From the NCBI GenBank assembly GCA_049664225.1, contig JBATEX010000190.1, positions 62,001-126,000 on the forward strand: a DNA stretch of 64,000 nucleotides, written 5' to 3'. Positions 34,002-43,053 of the stretch are shown piece after piece. Within the stretch, counting starts at the first letter, position 1. Every line of letters begins with the position of its first letter. Under the pieces are notes generated by a model. That model saw only the letters and a program-made list of their open reading frames with translations, was not told the origin of the DNA and did no database searches. The translations under genes and the position numbers were made by a program. The DNA is from JAUVRX01 sp049664225. Its GTDB lineage: Bacteria; Acidobacteriota; Thermoanaerobaculia; Multivoradales; JAHEKO01.

Positions 34002-34889
34002 CTACTCGATGTTCTGTACCTGTTCCCGAATCTGCTCGCACACCAACTTGCCGTCGATCACCCGTTGTACTGCTTCAGGATCTCGGAATTTTGCGGCCAG
34101 CGTAGAGAGCTCTCGGAAGATCTCCTGCGCGAGAAAGTCCAGGCGCTTGCCTATCGCTTCCCCATCTTGGTCGATCAATTCGCGGAAATGCCCCAGGTGC
34201 GCCCGCAGGCGATCCAACTCCTCCTGGACATCCCCACGTTCTGCCAGAATGGCAAGCTCCTGTGCCAAGCGAGTCTCATCGAGGTGTCCAGCGTTGCCTT
34301 GGAGAACCTCATCGAGCCGGGCTCGAAGCCTCTCCGGCAGATCGGTCGTTGCGCCCTGCCATCCGGCTTCCACCGCATCGACTACGCCACGCAGCTGATC
34401 CGCCATTCGTTCGAGGGCGCCTTTCAGAGTGTCGCCTTCGGTCCGACGAGCCACGACTACCCCGTCCAGCGCTTTGCCGACCGCACGCCTCAGCAGCTCG
34501 ACATCCTCCGGTTCGAACGCCGTCGAGACCGATGACGTCCGCACCGCGCCCGGCACCTTCAAGAGATCTGTGAAGCTCAACTCCGAGACGATCAACCCCT
34601 TGGCCGCGAGATCATCGATCGTCGCCCTCAACGCTTCGATGGCACTTTCCTCGACCTCGAGTTGTGGCTTCTCGTTGTTCAGGTAGAGAGCATCGATTCG
34701 GACTTCCACCCGGCCTCTGGTGAGGCCCTCCGCGACTACCTTCCGCACCAGGCTCTCGTGCTCCCGCAGCTCCTCCGGAACCCTCACGGTGACATCGAGG
34801 TGGCGATGGTTCACGCTCCGGATGGCAACTTCCAGTCGCAGACGCTCGTTTTCCTCAGAGGCCCGGCTGAAACCCGTCATGCTCTGCAC
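34002..34889 (-). CDS. yicC: YicC family endoribonuclease-like protein
   Basis: 295 residues beginning with the family signature MQSMTGFSRA and containing VNHRHLDVTVRVPEEL and RGRVEVRI. The C-terminal DUF1732 part has RLDFLAQEIFRELSTLAAKF, with the conserved QE pair and the final EQVQNIE. YicC of E. coli is an RNA-cleaving hexamer; that activity is inferred here. It lies between msbA and gmk. Confidence 0.93.
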   Translation of the reverse strand: MQSMTGFSRASEENERLRLEVAIRSVNHRHLDVTVRVPEELREHESLVRKVVAEGLTRGRVEVRIDALYLNNEKPQLEVEESAIEALRATIDDLAAKGLIVSELSFTDLLKVPGAVRTSSVSTAFEPEDVELLRRAVGKALDGVVVARRTEGDTLKGALERMADQLRGVVDAVEAGWQGATTDLPERLRARLDEVLQGNAGHLDETRLAQELAILAERGDVQEELDRLRAHLGHFRELIDQDGEAIGKRLDFLAQEIFRELSTLAAKFRDPEAVQRVIDGKLVCEQIREQVQNIE

Positions 34890-34901
34890 GATGTCTTGTC
34901 C

Positions 34902-36794
34902 TCAGGCCTGGAACTGCAAGTCATAAAGGCGGCGATAGAGACCACCGACCGCCAGTAGTTGTTCATGGTCGCCCTGCTCAACGATCCTTCCAGCATCCAT
35001 TACGACAATTCGGTCTGCGGTCATCACCGTCGACAGGCGATGGGCGATGACCAGGGTCGTGCGACCGGCCATGAGATTGGACAGGGCCTTTTGTACCAAT
35101 GCCTCCGACTCGGAGTCGAGTTGGGATGTCGCCTCGTCCAAGATGAGAATCGGGGCGTTCTTCAGCAGAGCTCTGGCGATGGCCAGGCGTTGTCTTTGAC
35201 CGCCTGACAAGTGCACTCCTGCCTCGCCGATACGAGTGTCGTAGCCAGACGGGGTCTGCATGATGAAGTCGTCCGCGTAGGCAGCGGCCGCCGCCTGCCG
35301 AATCTGTTCGAGTGGCAGGTCGCTCCTACCGTATGCGATGTTGGCTCGAATCGAGTCATCGAAGAGGACAGTATCCTGGGTCACCAGGCCGATCAGCGAC
35401 CTCAGACTCTTCAGAGTCAGCTTTCGAATGTCGATGCCGTCGATCTCGATGGCACCGGAGTTGGGGTCGAAGAATCGCGGCAGCAGGTTGACGAGTGTCG
35501 ACTTGCCGGCACCGGATGGTCCAACCAGCGCCACGACCTCTCCCTTGCGAATTCTCAGGCTGACATCCCGAAGGACGGGCTGTTCTTCGTAGGCGAATGA
35601 AACAGCCTCGAAACTGACGTCCTTGTCCACGGTAGCCAGAGTACCTGCGTCGGGTGCCTCCTGGATTTCGTTCGGCACCTGTATCACGTCCTGGACCCGA
35701 TGAGCGGCGGCAAGCGACTGCTGTAGCACCAGGTTGACCTTGTTCAGCTTGCGAATCGGCTCGTACATCCAGAAGAGATTGATCAAGAAAGCCACGAATA
35801 GAGGTGCCGAGAGGGTCCCGGCTCTGATTTGCAGTCCAGCGTAGATCAGCAGCACCGCTACGCCGATCACACCCATGGACTCGACCACCGGGCTGGAGAG
35901 GGTCGAGAGCATCTGAGCCCACAGATTTACTCTCAAGTGGCGCTTGGTGGCTTGCCGAAACTTGTCGATCTCGAAGCCTTCCATGCCGAAGGCCTTGACC
36001 ACCCTGTGCCCCCTCACCCCTTCCCCTACCAGATTGGCCAGATCCGCCATACGCTCCTGGCTTCGGTGGCTGCTCTTCCGCATGCCGGAGCCGAATCTGA
36101 TGATTGGAAACAGGAAGATGGGGGTCAGCACCAGGCAGGTCACGGCGAGTTGGAAGTGAGTCGACAGCAGCAGGGCGACCAGAAACAAGAGAGTCAGCGT
36201 CTGTTGCACCAGATCCACGACCCGGTTGGATACCGCGGTCTGCATCACCCCCACATCATTCACCACACGGCTGATCAGCTCGCCGGATGGATGAGCCGCA
36301 TGGAACCGACTGGACTGCGTCAGGACTCTCTTGTATAGGTCATTGCGCAGATCATTTGTCATCCCCAGTCCAATCCGCTGAAACGAGTAACCACTGACGA
36401 AGTTCGCCAGGCTTCGCGAAAGGAAGATCCCGACAACCAGGAGAGGCAGGAAATAGACGACGTTGGTCTCGTTGATTCCGAACCGCCTCTTGAGGCTCTC
36501 GTAGCCGTCGTCCAGACGATCTTTGAGCTGAAAACGGGCGGCAAGGCGTTTCACTCTGGACGTCGCATCACTGTCCGAAAGGTCGCGATCCGACCCCTCC
36601 AGCGGTGAGGGTTCGCTAGCTGTCAGCCCCACGGGAGAGTGCTCTCCCGCCATCAACACCTCTCCGAAGATGGGCTCGATCAGAGCCACAATGCCCGCTG
36701 TCAGAATGCCGTACAGCAGAGCGGCCACCCCGGCGAGGATGGCCCATCCCATATAGTGCCGAAAATAGCGCAGCAGAAACGCGACGAGCTTCAA
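34902..36794 (-). CDS. msbA: Lipid A export ABC transporter, MsbA type
   Basis: Half-transporter of 630 residues. Six transmembrane helices: first at about 13-38, then after an unusual soluble loop of about 75 residues (HSPVGLTASEP to NETN), and the rest to about 340. The nucleotide-binding domain has Walker A GPSGAGKST near 427, signature LSGGQRQR, Walker B ILILDEATS and the H-loop IAHRLSTV. Directly after lpxB, so export of lipid A or its precursor is the likely job. The enlarged first periplasmic loop differs from E. coli MsbA. Confidence 0.92.
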   Translation of the reverse strand: MKLVAFLLRYFRHYMGWAILAGVAALLYGILTAGIVALIEPIFGEVLMAGEHSPVGLTASEPSPLEGSDRDLSDSDATSRVKRLAARFQLKDRLDDGYESLKRRFGINETNVVYFLPLLVVGIFLSRSLANFVSGYSFQRIGLGMTNDLRNDLYKRVLTQSSRFHAAHPSGELISRVVNDVGVMQTAVSNRVVDLVQQTLTLLFLVALLLSTHFQLAVTCLVLTPIFLFPIIRFGSGMRKSSHRSQERMADLANLVGEGVRGHRVVKAFGMEGFEIDKFRQATKRHLRVNLWAQMLSTLSSPVVESMGVIGVAVLLIYAGLQIRAGTLSAPLFVAFLINLFWMYEPIRKLNKVNLVLQQSLAAAHRVQDVIQVPNEIQEAPDAGTLATVDKDVSFEAVSFAYEEQPVLRDVSLRIRKGEVVALVGPSGAGKSTLVNLLPRFFDPNSGAIEIDGIDIRKLTLKSLRSLIGLVTQDTVLFDDSIRANIAYGRSDLPLEQIRQAAAAAYADDFIMQTPSGYDTRIGEAGVHLSGGQRQRLAIARALLKNAPILILDEATSQLDSESEALVQKALSNLMAGRTTLVIAHRLSTVMTADRIVVMDAGRIVEQGDHEQLLAVGGLYRRLYDLQFQA

Positions 36795-36816
36795 GTGTGG
36801 CTTTCCTTTGGTCGGG

Positions 36817-37953
36817 TCACCGATCCATTGCCTCGAGAGATCGAACCACTTCGACCGCGGCTCGATGGCTCGCCCCGGACTCGCCGAGGCGAATCCACAA
36901 CTTCTCGAGGCGGGATCTCATGCGCCAAATCCTATCCTGATTGGTCAAGAGACGTACGGCTTCGTGACAAATAGTGGCGGGTCGCGCACTCCCCTGGATC
37001 AACTCTTCGACTACCCGGTCTTCCAGCACCAGGTTGACCAGGCTCACGTTGGGGAGGCGAACCAGGAATCGACCGAGGAGATAGGTCCAAGGACGAACGC
37101 GGTAGACCACGATCATGGGCGTTCCGATCAAGCCCACTTCGAGAGTCGCAGTTCCCGAGGCGCAGAGGGCCAGATGAGACGCAGCCAACGAGGCGAAACG
37201 ATCCTCTTCTACGTACTCGACTTCCAGGCCGCTTGCAGCGACGAAAGTCTCCAAGAACTCCCGATCCAGGCTACTGGCCTTGATCAGCTTCAACCGCACT
37301 TCGAAGTGTTGGCCCAGCTCTCGCGCAGATTCGAGAAGGGTGGGCAGAATTGACTCCACTTCACTCTTGCGGGAGCCCGGCAACAGGGCGATGCTGAAGG
37401 GACCGGCCGAGTCTTGCGGGCTGTCCCAGACGTGCTCCAACCTCGGGACCTCGTCCACCAGCGGGTGTCCTACATACGTGGCGTCGATACCGTGGCTCCG
37501 GTAGAAGTCGACCTCGAAGGGCAAGACCACGAGCATCTTGTCAACCACCCTCGAGATCAGACGGACCCGCCCCTTGCGCCAGGCCCAAACCTGGGGACTG
37601 ATGTAGTAGACGATTCTTCGGCCTCGCTGCTTCAGCGCCTTCGCCAGGCGCAAGTTGAAATCCGGAGAATCCACCAATACGGCCGCACCCGTATCCCGGC
37701 TCTCAACCTCCGAGACCAGCTGTTGGAAGATCTCCCGCGCCCGGGGAAGCACTTTCAGAGCCTCGCTGATACCGACCACCGAGATCTCCCCGCTGTCTGC
37801 CAGGACCTCCATTCCCGCCTCTCTCAGCTCGGCGCCTCCCATGCCAAAGGCACGAATGCCAGGCTGAAGCTTGCGGATCTCGCTCAGCAGCCGCGCCGCA
37901 TGCATGTCACCGGAGACTTCACCAGCGACCATCAAAAGGGAGCGGAAATCCAT
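36817..37953 (-). CDS. lpxB: Lipid-A-disaccharide synthase
   Basis: Joins UDP-2,3-diacylglucosamine and lipid X to form the lipid A disaccharide at the inner membrane. GT-B fold of about 378 residues: LMVAGEVSGDMHAA near the N-terminus, VLVDSPDFNLRLAK, YYISPQVWAWRKGR, YVGHPLVDE, and the C-terminal CASGTATLEVGLIGTPMIVVYR. ATG 37953 is taken as start; an in-frame GTG at 37968 is also possible. Other lpx genes are not in the window. Confidence 0.96.
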   Translation of the reverse strand: MDFRSLLMVAGEVSGDMHAARLLSEIRKLQPGIRAFGMGGAELREAGMEVLADSGEISVVGISEALKVLPRAREIFQQLVSEVESRDTGAAVLVDSPDFNLRLAKALKQRGRRIVYYISPQVWAWRKGRVRLISRVVDKMLVVLPFEVDFYRSHGIDATYVGHPLVDEVPRLEHVWDSPQDSAGPFSIALLPGSRKSEVESILPTLLESARELGQHFEVRLKLIKASSLDREFLETFVAASGLEVEYVEEDRFASLAASHLALCASGTATLEVGLIGTPMIVVYRVRPWTYLLGRFLVRLPNVSLVNLVLEDRVVEELIQGSARPATICHEAVRLLTNQDRIWRMRSRLEKLWIRLGESGASHRAAVEVVRSLEAMDR

Positions 37954-37993
37954 CGGCTCTTCGGGCACACCCTCAGACTTGAGCCTCTCGGGC

Positions 37994-38191
37994 TCAGGGA
38001 ATCGGTGCAGGCGGGCCGGAGGGGAACGGAAACATGAGCCAAGCGAGAAGCAGTGCGCCGCCGACCAGACCCAGGAACATCTGCAGCAGGAGCCTCACCT
38101 GATCTCGACGATTGCGTCGCCACAGGATCGCGAAGAACAGGCTCACGATCAGCGCGTACAGCGACATGAGGAAGAAATGACTGATCGGCAT
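37994..38191 (-). CDS. Small two-helix membrane protein
   Basis: 65 residues. Helix 1 at about 5-24 (HFFLMSLYALIVSLFFAILW), a basic loop RRNRRDQVR, helix 2 at about 34-54, then a Pro-rich end. The positive-inside rule puts the loop in the cytoplasm. ATG start; it lies between a polytopic membrane protein and lpxB with small gaps, so probably translated with them. Family not recognised. A link to envelope assembly is suggested only by position. Confidence 0.65.
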   Translation of the reverse strand: MPISHFFLMSLYALIVSLFFAILWRRNRRDQVRLLLQMFLGLVGGALLLAWLMFPFPSGPPAPIP

Positions 38192-38203
38192 TGTGGCTCT
38201 ATC

Positions 38204-38620
38204 TCAATCCTTTCTGCCGCGCGCGATATCCCACGTATCCATCACTAGCAAGAGATTCATCAAGCCTGCAGTGAGGAGAAAAGCGGTGCCGTACTCGTAG
38301 CCTACCGAGGTCAGATCGCCCTGATACCCAAGGTAGAAGCGAAGGAAGAAGTAGGGTGTCCCCATTCCCATCGATCCCAGAGTCGCCAGAATCGTCAGGG
38401 GTTGATCGGCAAGGACCCGATAGAGGTTCCCGTCCAACAGGAAACCGGTAAGGACGGCGCACATCACCAACAGGAAGAAGGACACCCCCCTGCTGCGACG
38501 TCCCAAGACAAAGTGGCCGGCACCTGGCAACAGCCATGCCACCACCAGGGTACCGAAGACCTTGGAAAGCACCGTTTCATCTGAGGCCGGAGTGCCGGCT
38601 GCCGATCCGCCGTCCGTCAA
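38204..38620 (-). CDS. Polytopic membrane protein (DUF6677-like)
   Basis: 138 residues, about four transmembrane segments. The core motif LVVAWLLPGAGHFVLGRRSRG near residues 25-45 resembles a family often seen next to HIT and lpxB genes in Acidobacteriota; no function is established. TTG 38620 has AGGAG 6 bases upstream and directly follows the HIT stop. Coding is supported by gene packing and codon use; the family name is from memory. Confidence 0.75.
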   Translation of the reverse strand: MTDGGSAAGTPASDETVLSKVFGTLVVAWLLPGAGHFVLGRRSRGVSFFLLVMCAVLTGFLLDGNLYRVLADQPLTILATLGSMGMGTPYFFLRFYLGYQGDLTSVGYEYGTAFLLTAGLMNLLLVMDTWDIARGRKD

Positions 38621-39115
38621 TCAACTCTCCTCTTCTTCGAATAGAGGTAGCAGACGCGCACGGATCTGTTCTGGCTCCTCCGGTAACAAACGGGTCTCCG
38701 CTACAACACTCATGAAGTTCGTATCGCCCAGCCAACGGGGCACGATGTGGAAATGGTAATGCTCGGGCACTCCTGCGCCCCCTGCATGCCCGAGATTGAT
38801 CCCCATATTGAATCCGTCGGGACCGTAGGCCCTCTCCAGAACTCTCTGGCACTTCAGAACAAGAGGCCAGAATTCTTCCACTGCCTCCGATGAAGAGCCC
38901 TCGGGATCGGCCAAGTGATCTAGAGGCGCGACCATCAAGTGACCGTTGGTATAGGGATAGCGGTTGAGCATGACCAGATGGTGCCTGGCCACAGCCACTA
39001 CCAGGCACTGCGGATCGTCTGGCCGCTCGGCGGCGGCACAGAAGAAACAGCCTTCGGGTTCCAAGAGAGTCTCAGAAATGTACGCGAACCTCCACGGGGT
39101 TAGCAGCGTCTGCAT
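38621..39115 (-). CDS. HIT domain protein, diadenosine-polyphosphate phosphorylase/hydrolase type
   Basis: 164 residues. The histidine triad reads HYHFHIVPRW near residues 122-131 and the nucleotide fold includes HLVMLNRYPYTNGHLMVAP. A CxxC (CFFC near residue 23) probably pairs with a His to bind zinc, as in FHIT-like AP4A phosphorylases. Likely splits Ap4A-type dinucleotides. It sits 20 bases after the IHF/HU gene. Confidence 0.9.
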   Translation of the reverse strand: MQTLLTPWRFAYISETLLEPEGCFFCAAAERPDDPQCLVVAVARHHLVMLNRYPYTNGHLMVAPLDHLADPEGSSSEAVEEFWPLVLKCQRVLERAYGPDGFNMGINLGHAGGAGVPEHYHFHIVPRWLGDTNFMSVVAETRLLPEEPEQIRARLLPLFEEEES

Positions 39116-39135
39116 GGCCCTGCCGATAACCTGCC

Positions 39136-39417
39136 TCAGGAATCGCTGTTCAGCAGTTCCTTCAACTCTTTGCCGGGCTTGAAGTAGGGGATTCGCTTGG
39201 GTGGGACCTCGACGCGGTCGCCAGTCTTGGGGTTGCGACCGATCCGAGACCCCCGTTGGCGAATTCGGAAGCTGCCGAACCCGCGCAACTCGATCTTCTC
39301 TCCCTCCTTCAGCGACTCGACGATGCTCTCGAAAACCGTGTTGACGATGAGCTCGGCGTGCTTCTTGGTGAGCTGCGTGGTCTCCGCAACCTGTTCCACC
39401 AATTCCGCTTTCGTCAT
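39136..39417 (-). CDS. IHF/HU family DNA-bending protein
   Basis: 93 residues. MTKAELVEQVAE begins the family; FGSFRIRQRGSRIGRNPKTG is the DNA-binding arm, and PYFKPGKELKELL the C-terminus, closer to IHF than to HU. ATG 39417 is chosen: AGGGG precedes it and homologues start here; a GTG six codons upstream is also in frame. Following rpsA it matches the E. coli rpsA-ihfB order. Whether it forms IHF heterodimers cannot be decided from the window. Confidence 0.9.
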   Translation of the reverse strand: MTKAELVEQVAETTQLTKKHAELIVNTVFESIVESLKEGEKIELRGFGSFRIRQRGSRIGRNPKTGDRVEVPPKRIPYFKPGKELKELLNSDS

Positions 39418-39519
39418 TCCGCCCCTCACTGACACGTCTCGCTCTCGTTAAGCTCCCAGCTGAATTGGTGGTCCCCGATCAGGCTGCCTGACAGAGAAGG
39501 AGCCACCTCGCATCGGCAC

Positions 39520-41619
39520 CTAGTCTACAGTCTCCTTGGCCTTGTCCGCGTCGAGTTCTTCTTCTGTCTCTTCTGTGGAGTTGTCGATCTCCGGCGCTTC
39601 GGGCTCTTCTGCCGGCGCCGCCGACTCCTTGGCTTCTTCGACGGCTGCGGTTTCTTCTAGAGTCTCCTCCTCGACTTCGACCACCTCGGCTTCGCTCTGC
39701 TCTTCGGCAGACTCATCGGTCGCCTCTGCCTCTTCCTCGGCGTTTAGCTCGGCCTTTTCATCAGCGACTTCCGCCACCTCTTCCACCACTGTCGCTTCGG
39801 CCTCGGCAACTGCCTCGCCCTCCCCTTCAGCCTCTGTCAGCTCTGCTTCGACGTCCACTTCCTCTTCCGAAGGCTCATCGGAGTCCTCGGTCTCGACTGC
39901 AGAGAGCTCCTCCCCGGCGGCAGGCTCTTCGGCTTCCTCTTCGGCGTGAGCTGCCTCCAACTCCGCGATCTCGTCGGCAGTAGGCTGAGGTACACCGCGC
40001 ATGGTCAGGCCGACCTTCTTGTCTTCCTGCTCGATCCGCAAGATCCTCGCGCTTACCCATTCTCCAACGGAGTACTGATCCTCGAGAGAGGACGTACCGC
40101 TCTCGATTTCGCTCACATGAGCCAGGCCTTCCAGGCCTTCGTAGATGTCCACGAACAACCCGAAGTCGGTGACGTTGACCACTCGCCCGGTAACCGTATC
40201 TCCGACTGTGCTCTCCTCGACGAAGCTATCCCACTCGTTAGGCAGAAACTCCTTGATGGACAGGGATACGCGTTGATTCTCGACATCGATATTCGTGATG
40301 CGAGCCCGCAGGTCGTCGCCTTTATTCAGCACATCCCCGGGATGCTTGATTCTCTTCGTCCAACTCATATCCGAAACGTGGATCAGTCCGTCGATCTCGT
40401 CCGTAATCTGTACAAAAGCCCCAAACTCCGTGAGATTTCGGACCTTGCCCTCGATCACGCTGCCCACCGGATGGGAGATCGCCAGCTCTTCCCACGGGTT
40501 CCTCTCGGCCTGCCGCAAAGACAAGCTGATCCGTCGCTGAGGGAGATCGAGCTCCGACACGATAGCCTCGACCTCGTCTCCCACTTCCAGGATTTTGGCG
40601 GGATTCACGACTTTCTTGGTCCACGACATCTCACTGACGTGGATCAGGCCTTCGACTCCTTCCTCGAGCTCGACAAAAGCACCGTAGTCCACCAGGCTCA
40701 CCACCTTGCCTCGAACCTTGGAGCCAAGCGGATACTTCTTGTCCACCAGCGACCAGGGATCTTCCGACCTCTGCTTGTAGCCCAGGGAGACTCGCTCCGT
40801 ATCCGGATCGAACTTCAGTACCACAACCTCGGCTTCGTCGCCGATTGCAAAGTGCTCTGAGGGGTGGTTTACCCTACCCCACGAAATGTCGGTAATGTGC
40901 AGCAGGCCGTCGATGCCCCCCAGATCGACGAACACACCGTAGTCCGTGATGTTCTTGACGACGCCCTCGAGAATCACACCCTCCTCGAGCAAGGTGAGGG
41001 TTTCAGCCTTCTTGGCGGCGAACTCCTTCTCGAGCACCGCCTTGCGGGAAAGAACCACATTATTGCGCCGACGGTCCATGCTGATGACCTTGAACTCGAG
41101 CTCCTGGCCGCGAAGCGATTCCAGGTTTTTGACCGGCTTGATGTCTACCAGAGACCCGGGCAGGAAGGCTCGGATGCCCACATCCACCGTCAGGCCGCCC
41201 TTGATGCGGTCGATCACACGACCACGGATGATGTCTCCTGCCTTGTAGCTCTTCTCGATGTCCGACCAGACCATCATCCTCTCGGCCTTCTGCTTGGAGA
41301 GCAGAACATGCCCTTCTGCATCTTCAGTGCGCTCTAGCAGCACCTCCACATCATCGCCAATCTCGACCGAAAGGTTGCCCTCGTAGTCGACAAATTCTGC
41401 AATCGGGATCAATCCCTCTGATTTGTAGCCCACATCGACCACCACGTGGTTCGGGTTGATCGCGATGACCCGCCCTGTGACGATCTGTCCCTCGCTGAGG
41501 TGGCGCATGCTCTCATCGTAGAGAGACACCATCTCCTCGTACTCAAAATCCTCCCTCTCGTCGATCTTCTCGGACGTACTGTCAGTTTCCTGACGGTCGT
41601 TCTCGTCCATGGACTCCAT
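39520..41619 (-). CDS. rpsA: 30S ribosomal protein S1 with long acidic C-terminal tail
   Basis: 699 residues. Six S1 repeats run from about 40 to 540; the later ones carry the DGLLHITDISW / EGLIHVSEMSW / DGLIHVSDMSW series. Residues about 544-699 are a low-complexity Glu/Ala-rich tail with four Lys and no Arg, far longer than in E. coli S1. The first ATG (41628) is only 1-2 bases from AAGGAGG; ATG 41619 has the correct 10-base spacing and is chosen. It is preceded by a strong promoter and two leader hairpins. Confidence 0.96.
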   Translation of the reverse strand: MESMDENDRQETDSTSEKIDEREDFEYEEMVSLYDESMRHLSEGQIVTGRVIAINPNHVVVDVGYKSEGLIPIAEFVDYEGNLSVEIGDDVEVLLERTEDAEGHVLLSKQKAERMMVWSDIEKSYKAGDIIRGRVIDRIKGGLTVDVGIRAFLPGSLVDIKPVKNLESLRGQELEFKVISMDRRRNNVVLSRKAVLEKEFAAKKAETLTLLEEGVILEGVVKNITDYGVFVDLGGIDGLLHITDISWGRVNHPSEHFAIGDEAEVVVLKFDPDTERVSLGYKQRSEDPWSLVDKKYPLGSKVRGKVVSLVDYGAFVELEEGVEGLIHVSEMSWTKKVVNPAKILEVGDEVEAIVSELDLPQRRISLSLRQAERNPWEELAISHPVGSVIEGKVRNLTEFGAFVQITDEIDGLIHVSDMSWTKRIKHPGDVLNKGDDLRARITNIDVENQRVSLSIKEFLPNEWDSFVEESTVGDTVTGRVVNVTDFGLFVDIYEGLEGLAHVSEIESGTSSLEDQYSVGEWVSARILRIEQEDKKVGLTMRGVPQPTADEIAELEAAHAEEEAEEPAAGEELSAVETEDSDEPSEEEVDVEAELTEAEGEGEAVAEAEATVVEEVAEVADEKAELNAEEEAEATDESAEEQSEAEVVEVEEETLEETAAVEEAKESAAPAEEPEAPEIDNSTEETEEELDADKAKETVD

Positions 41620-41647
41620 AAGACACATTCCTCCTTGACAATGGGAT

Positions 41648-41662
41648 CAGGCCAAGGGCCTG
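41648..41662 (-). other. Promoter-proximal leader hairpin B of rpsA
   Basis: CAGGCC-AAG-GGCCTG, 6 bp perfect stem, located about 15 bases upstream of the AAGGAGG ribosome site. Flanking GGGA and TCCC could extend it. Confidence 0.45.
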
Positions 41663-41682
41663 TCTTTCCCTAAGGCGGGAAA

Positions 41683-41714
41683 TTCGAGTTCCGTTAAGTC
41701 GTTTAGAACTCGAA
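41683..41714 (-). other. Leader hairpin A of rpsA
   Basis: TTCGAGTTC and GAACTCGAA form a perfect 9 bp stem around a 14-base loop, immediately after the predicted transcription start. With hairpin B it makes a structured leader that could be a binding site for S1 itself, known to repress its own mRNA in E. coli; this is an inference. Confidence 0.5.
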
Positions 41715-41721
41715 GTTTCAG

Positions 41722-41751
41722 AGTATAGGGAGGTTCCCTTTGGGCTGTCAA
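41722..41751 (-). promoter_or_regulatory. Strong sigma-70-type promoter of rpsA
   Basis: Minus strand TTGACA (41751-41746), 18-base spacer, TATACT (41727-41722). Predicted start near 41715, giving a leader of about 95 bases. Confidence 0.75.
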
Positions 41752-41778
41752 CCCGGGACTCTGGCCAGGCACCTCGCT

Positions 41779-42981
41779 CTACGCGTCAAGCCCATCGAGC
41801 CGCGAGAGAGCCGAATCGATCTCCTGCGCCGCATCAGGATCGAGTTCGATCGACTTTCGGGCCTCCAAACCCGCCAGGGCCTTCTCCCCGCCGATCTCGC
41901 CAAGCGCCCAGGCGACATGAAGCCGCACCAGGGGGCTGTCATCCTGCAGGGCCTCGAGAAGAGCGGGCACATATCGGGGATTGCCAGAGTTGCCCATTGC
42001 CACGGCCGCATTTCTCTGCAGGCCCTCCTGTTTTGCCCGCTTCATCGGACTGCCTCGAAAGCGCTCGACATAGCTCTCGCGGTCGAGCCGCAGCAAATCT
42101 GTCAAATCCAGAGCTGCCCTCGTCGAAGGCAGCTCCAGTGGCGGATGATGGACCTCAATCGCGTCGCCATTCCAGGGGCAGGCCTCCTGGCACAGATCGC
42201 AACCGAACACCCAACCACCTGTCAGGCGGCGTATTTCTAGAGGGAAGACGCCTCGATGCTCGATTGTCCAGTAGCTGATACAGCGATTGGCATCCAATCT
42301 ATAGGGTTCCGGCAACGCACCCGTCGGACAGGCTTCGAGGCACCGGGCACAACTGCCACAGAGATCGGCTATGGGGAGATCCGGCTCCAACTCCAGGCTG
42401 AGGAGGAGCTCTCCCAACAGAAACCACGAACCCGATTGCTCACTCAGGAGCATGGTGTTCTTGCCGAAGACTCCGATTCCGGCCCGGCTGGCGAGCTCAC
42501 GTTCCAGGACCGGTCCGGTATCGACGTAGGCTCGCGTCGTACAGCCCGGGAACTCGGTGCGGATCCTGTCAGCCAGGTTCTGCAGTCGCTGTTTCATGAG
42601 ATCGTGGTAGTCGACGCCTAACGCGTAGCGCGCTACCCGTGGCCAAAGGTCGCCATCGACCTCTCGCTGGCCTTTCAGTGGGCTGTATTGGAGGGCCACA
42701 CAGACAGCGCTTCGAGCCCCGGGGAAGATATCTCTCGGATCGAGACGCAACTCGGTGCGCCGACTCATGTAAGACATCGCCGCATGATCGCCTTTTGCCA
42801 GCCAACGCAGAAACGCCTGCTCCTGGGACGAAGGCTCTAGCTTGGCGATTCCAGCCCTATCAAACCCCTCTTCCAGGGCCCAATTTCGAAGGAGGTCGGA
42901 TGAACTTTCTGGACTCACCTGAGACCATTCTAGCCTCTTCAGATCGCTCGCCCAGCGCATGCAACGCATTTGCCGCCTCAC
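41779..42981 (-). CDS. queG: Epoxyqueuosine reductase
   Basis: Reduces epoxyqueuosine to queuosine in tRNA, using cobalamin and two [4Fe-4S] clusters. Cluster motifs CGSCARCLEACP near residue 208 and CDLCQEACP near 257; substrate region YVDTGPVLERELASRAGIGVFGKN. The last 70 residues form HEAT-like repeats (PALLEALQDDSPLVRLHVAWALGEIGG), as in QueG. The N-terminus is uncertain: the frame is open to 42981, but the conserved part begins near residue 20 and a GTG at about 42921 could be the real start. Confidence 0.93.
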   Translation of the reverse strand: MRRQMRCMRWASDLKRLEWSQVSPESSSDLLRNWALEEGFDRAGIAKLEPSSQEQAFLRWLAKGDHAAMSYMSRRTELRLDPRDIFPGARSAVCVALQYSPLKGQREVDGDLWPRVARYALGVDYHDLMKQRLQNLADRIRTEFPGCTTRAYVDTGPVLERELASRAGIGVFGKNTMLLSEQSGSWFLLGELLLSLELEPDLPIADLCGSCARCLEACPTGALPEPYRLDANRCISYWTIEHRGVFPLEIRRLTGGWVFGCDLCQEACPWNGDAIEVHHPPLELPSTRAALDLTDLLRLDRESYVERFRGSPMKRAKQEGLQRNAAVAMGNSGNPRYVPALLEALQDDSPLVRLHVAWALGEIGGEKALAGLEARKSIELDPDAAQEIDSALSRLDGLDA

Positions 42982-42999
42982 ACTGAATTCAAGTAAACT
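42970..42999 (+). promoter_or_regulatory. Promoter candidate for leucine dehydrogenase
   Basis: TTGCCG (42970-42975), 18 bases, TAAACT (42994-42999). It overlaps the 5' end of the longest divergent queG frame, which favours a shorter queG. It would create a leader of about 200 bases. Confidence 0.35.
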
Positions 43000-43012
43000 G
43001 TGGACGATTCGA

Positions 43013-43053
43013 CGTACCCCGGGCGGGTACGACCTGTCTTTCCAGCCGGTCGT
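43013..43053 (+). promoter_or_regulatory. Mutually exclusive hairpins in the leucine dehydrogenase leader
   Basis: Stem 1 pairs CGTACCC (43013-43019) with GGGTACG (43025-43031). Stem 2 pairs ACGACC (43029-43034) with GGTCGT (43048-43053). They share 43029-43031 and cannot form together. A palindrome CCTGATCAGG further down (about 43183-43192) overlaps the ribosome site. No known riboswitch class is recognised. Confidence 0.4.
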
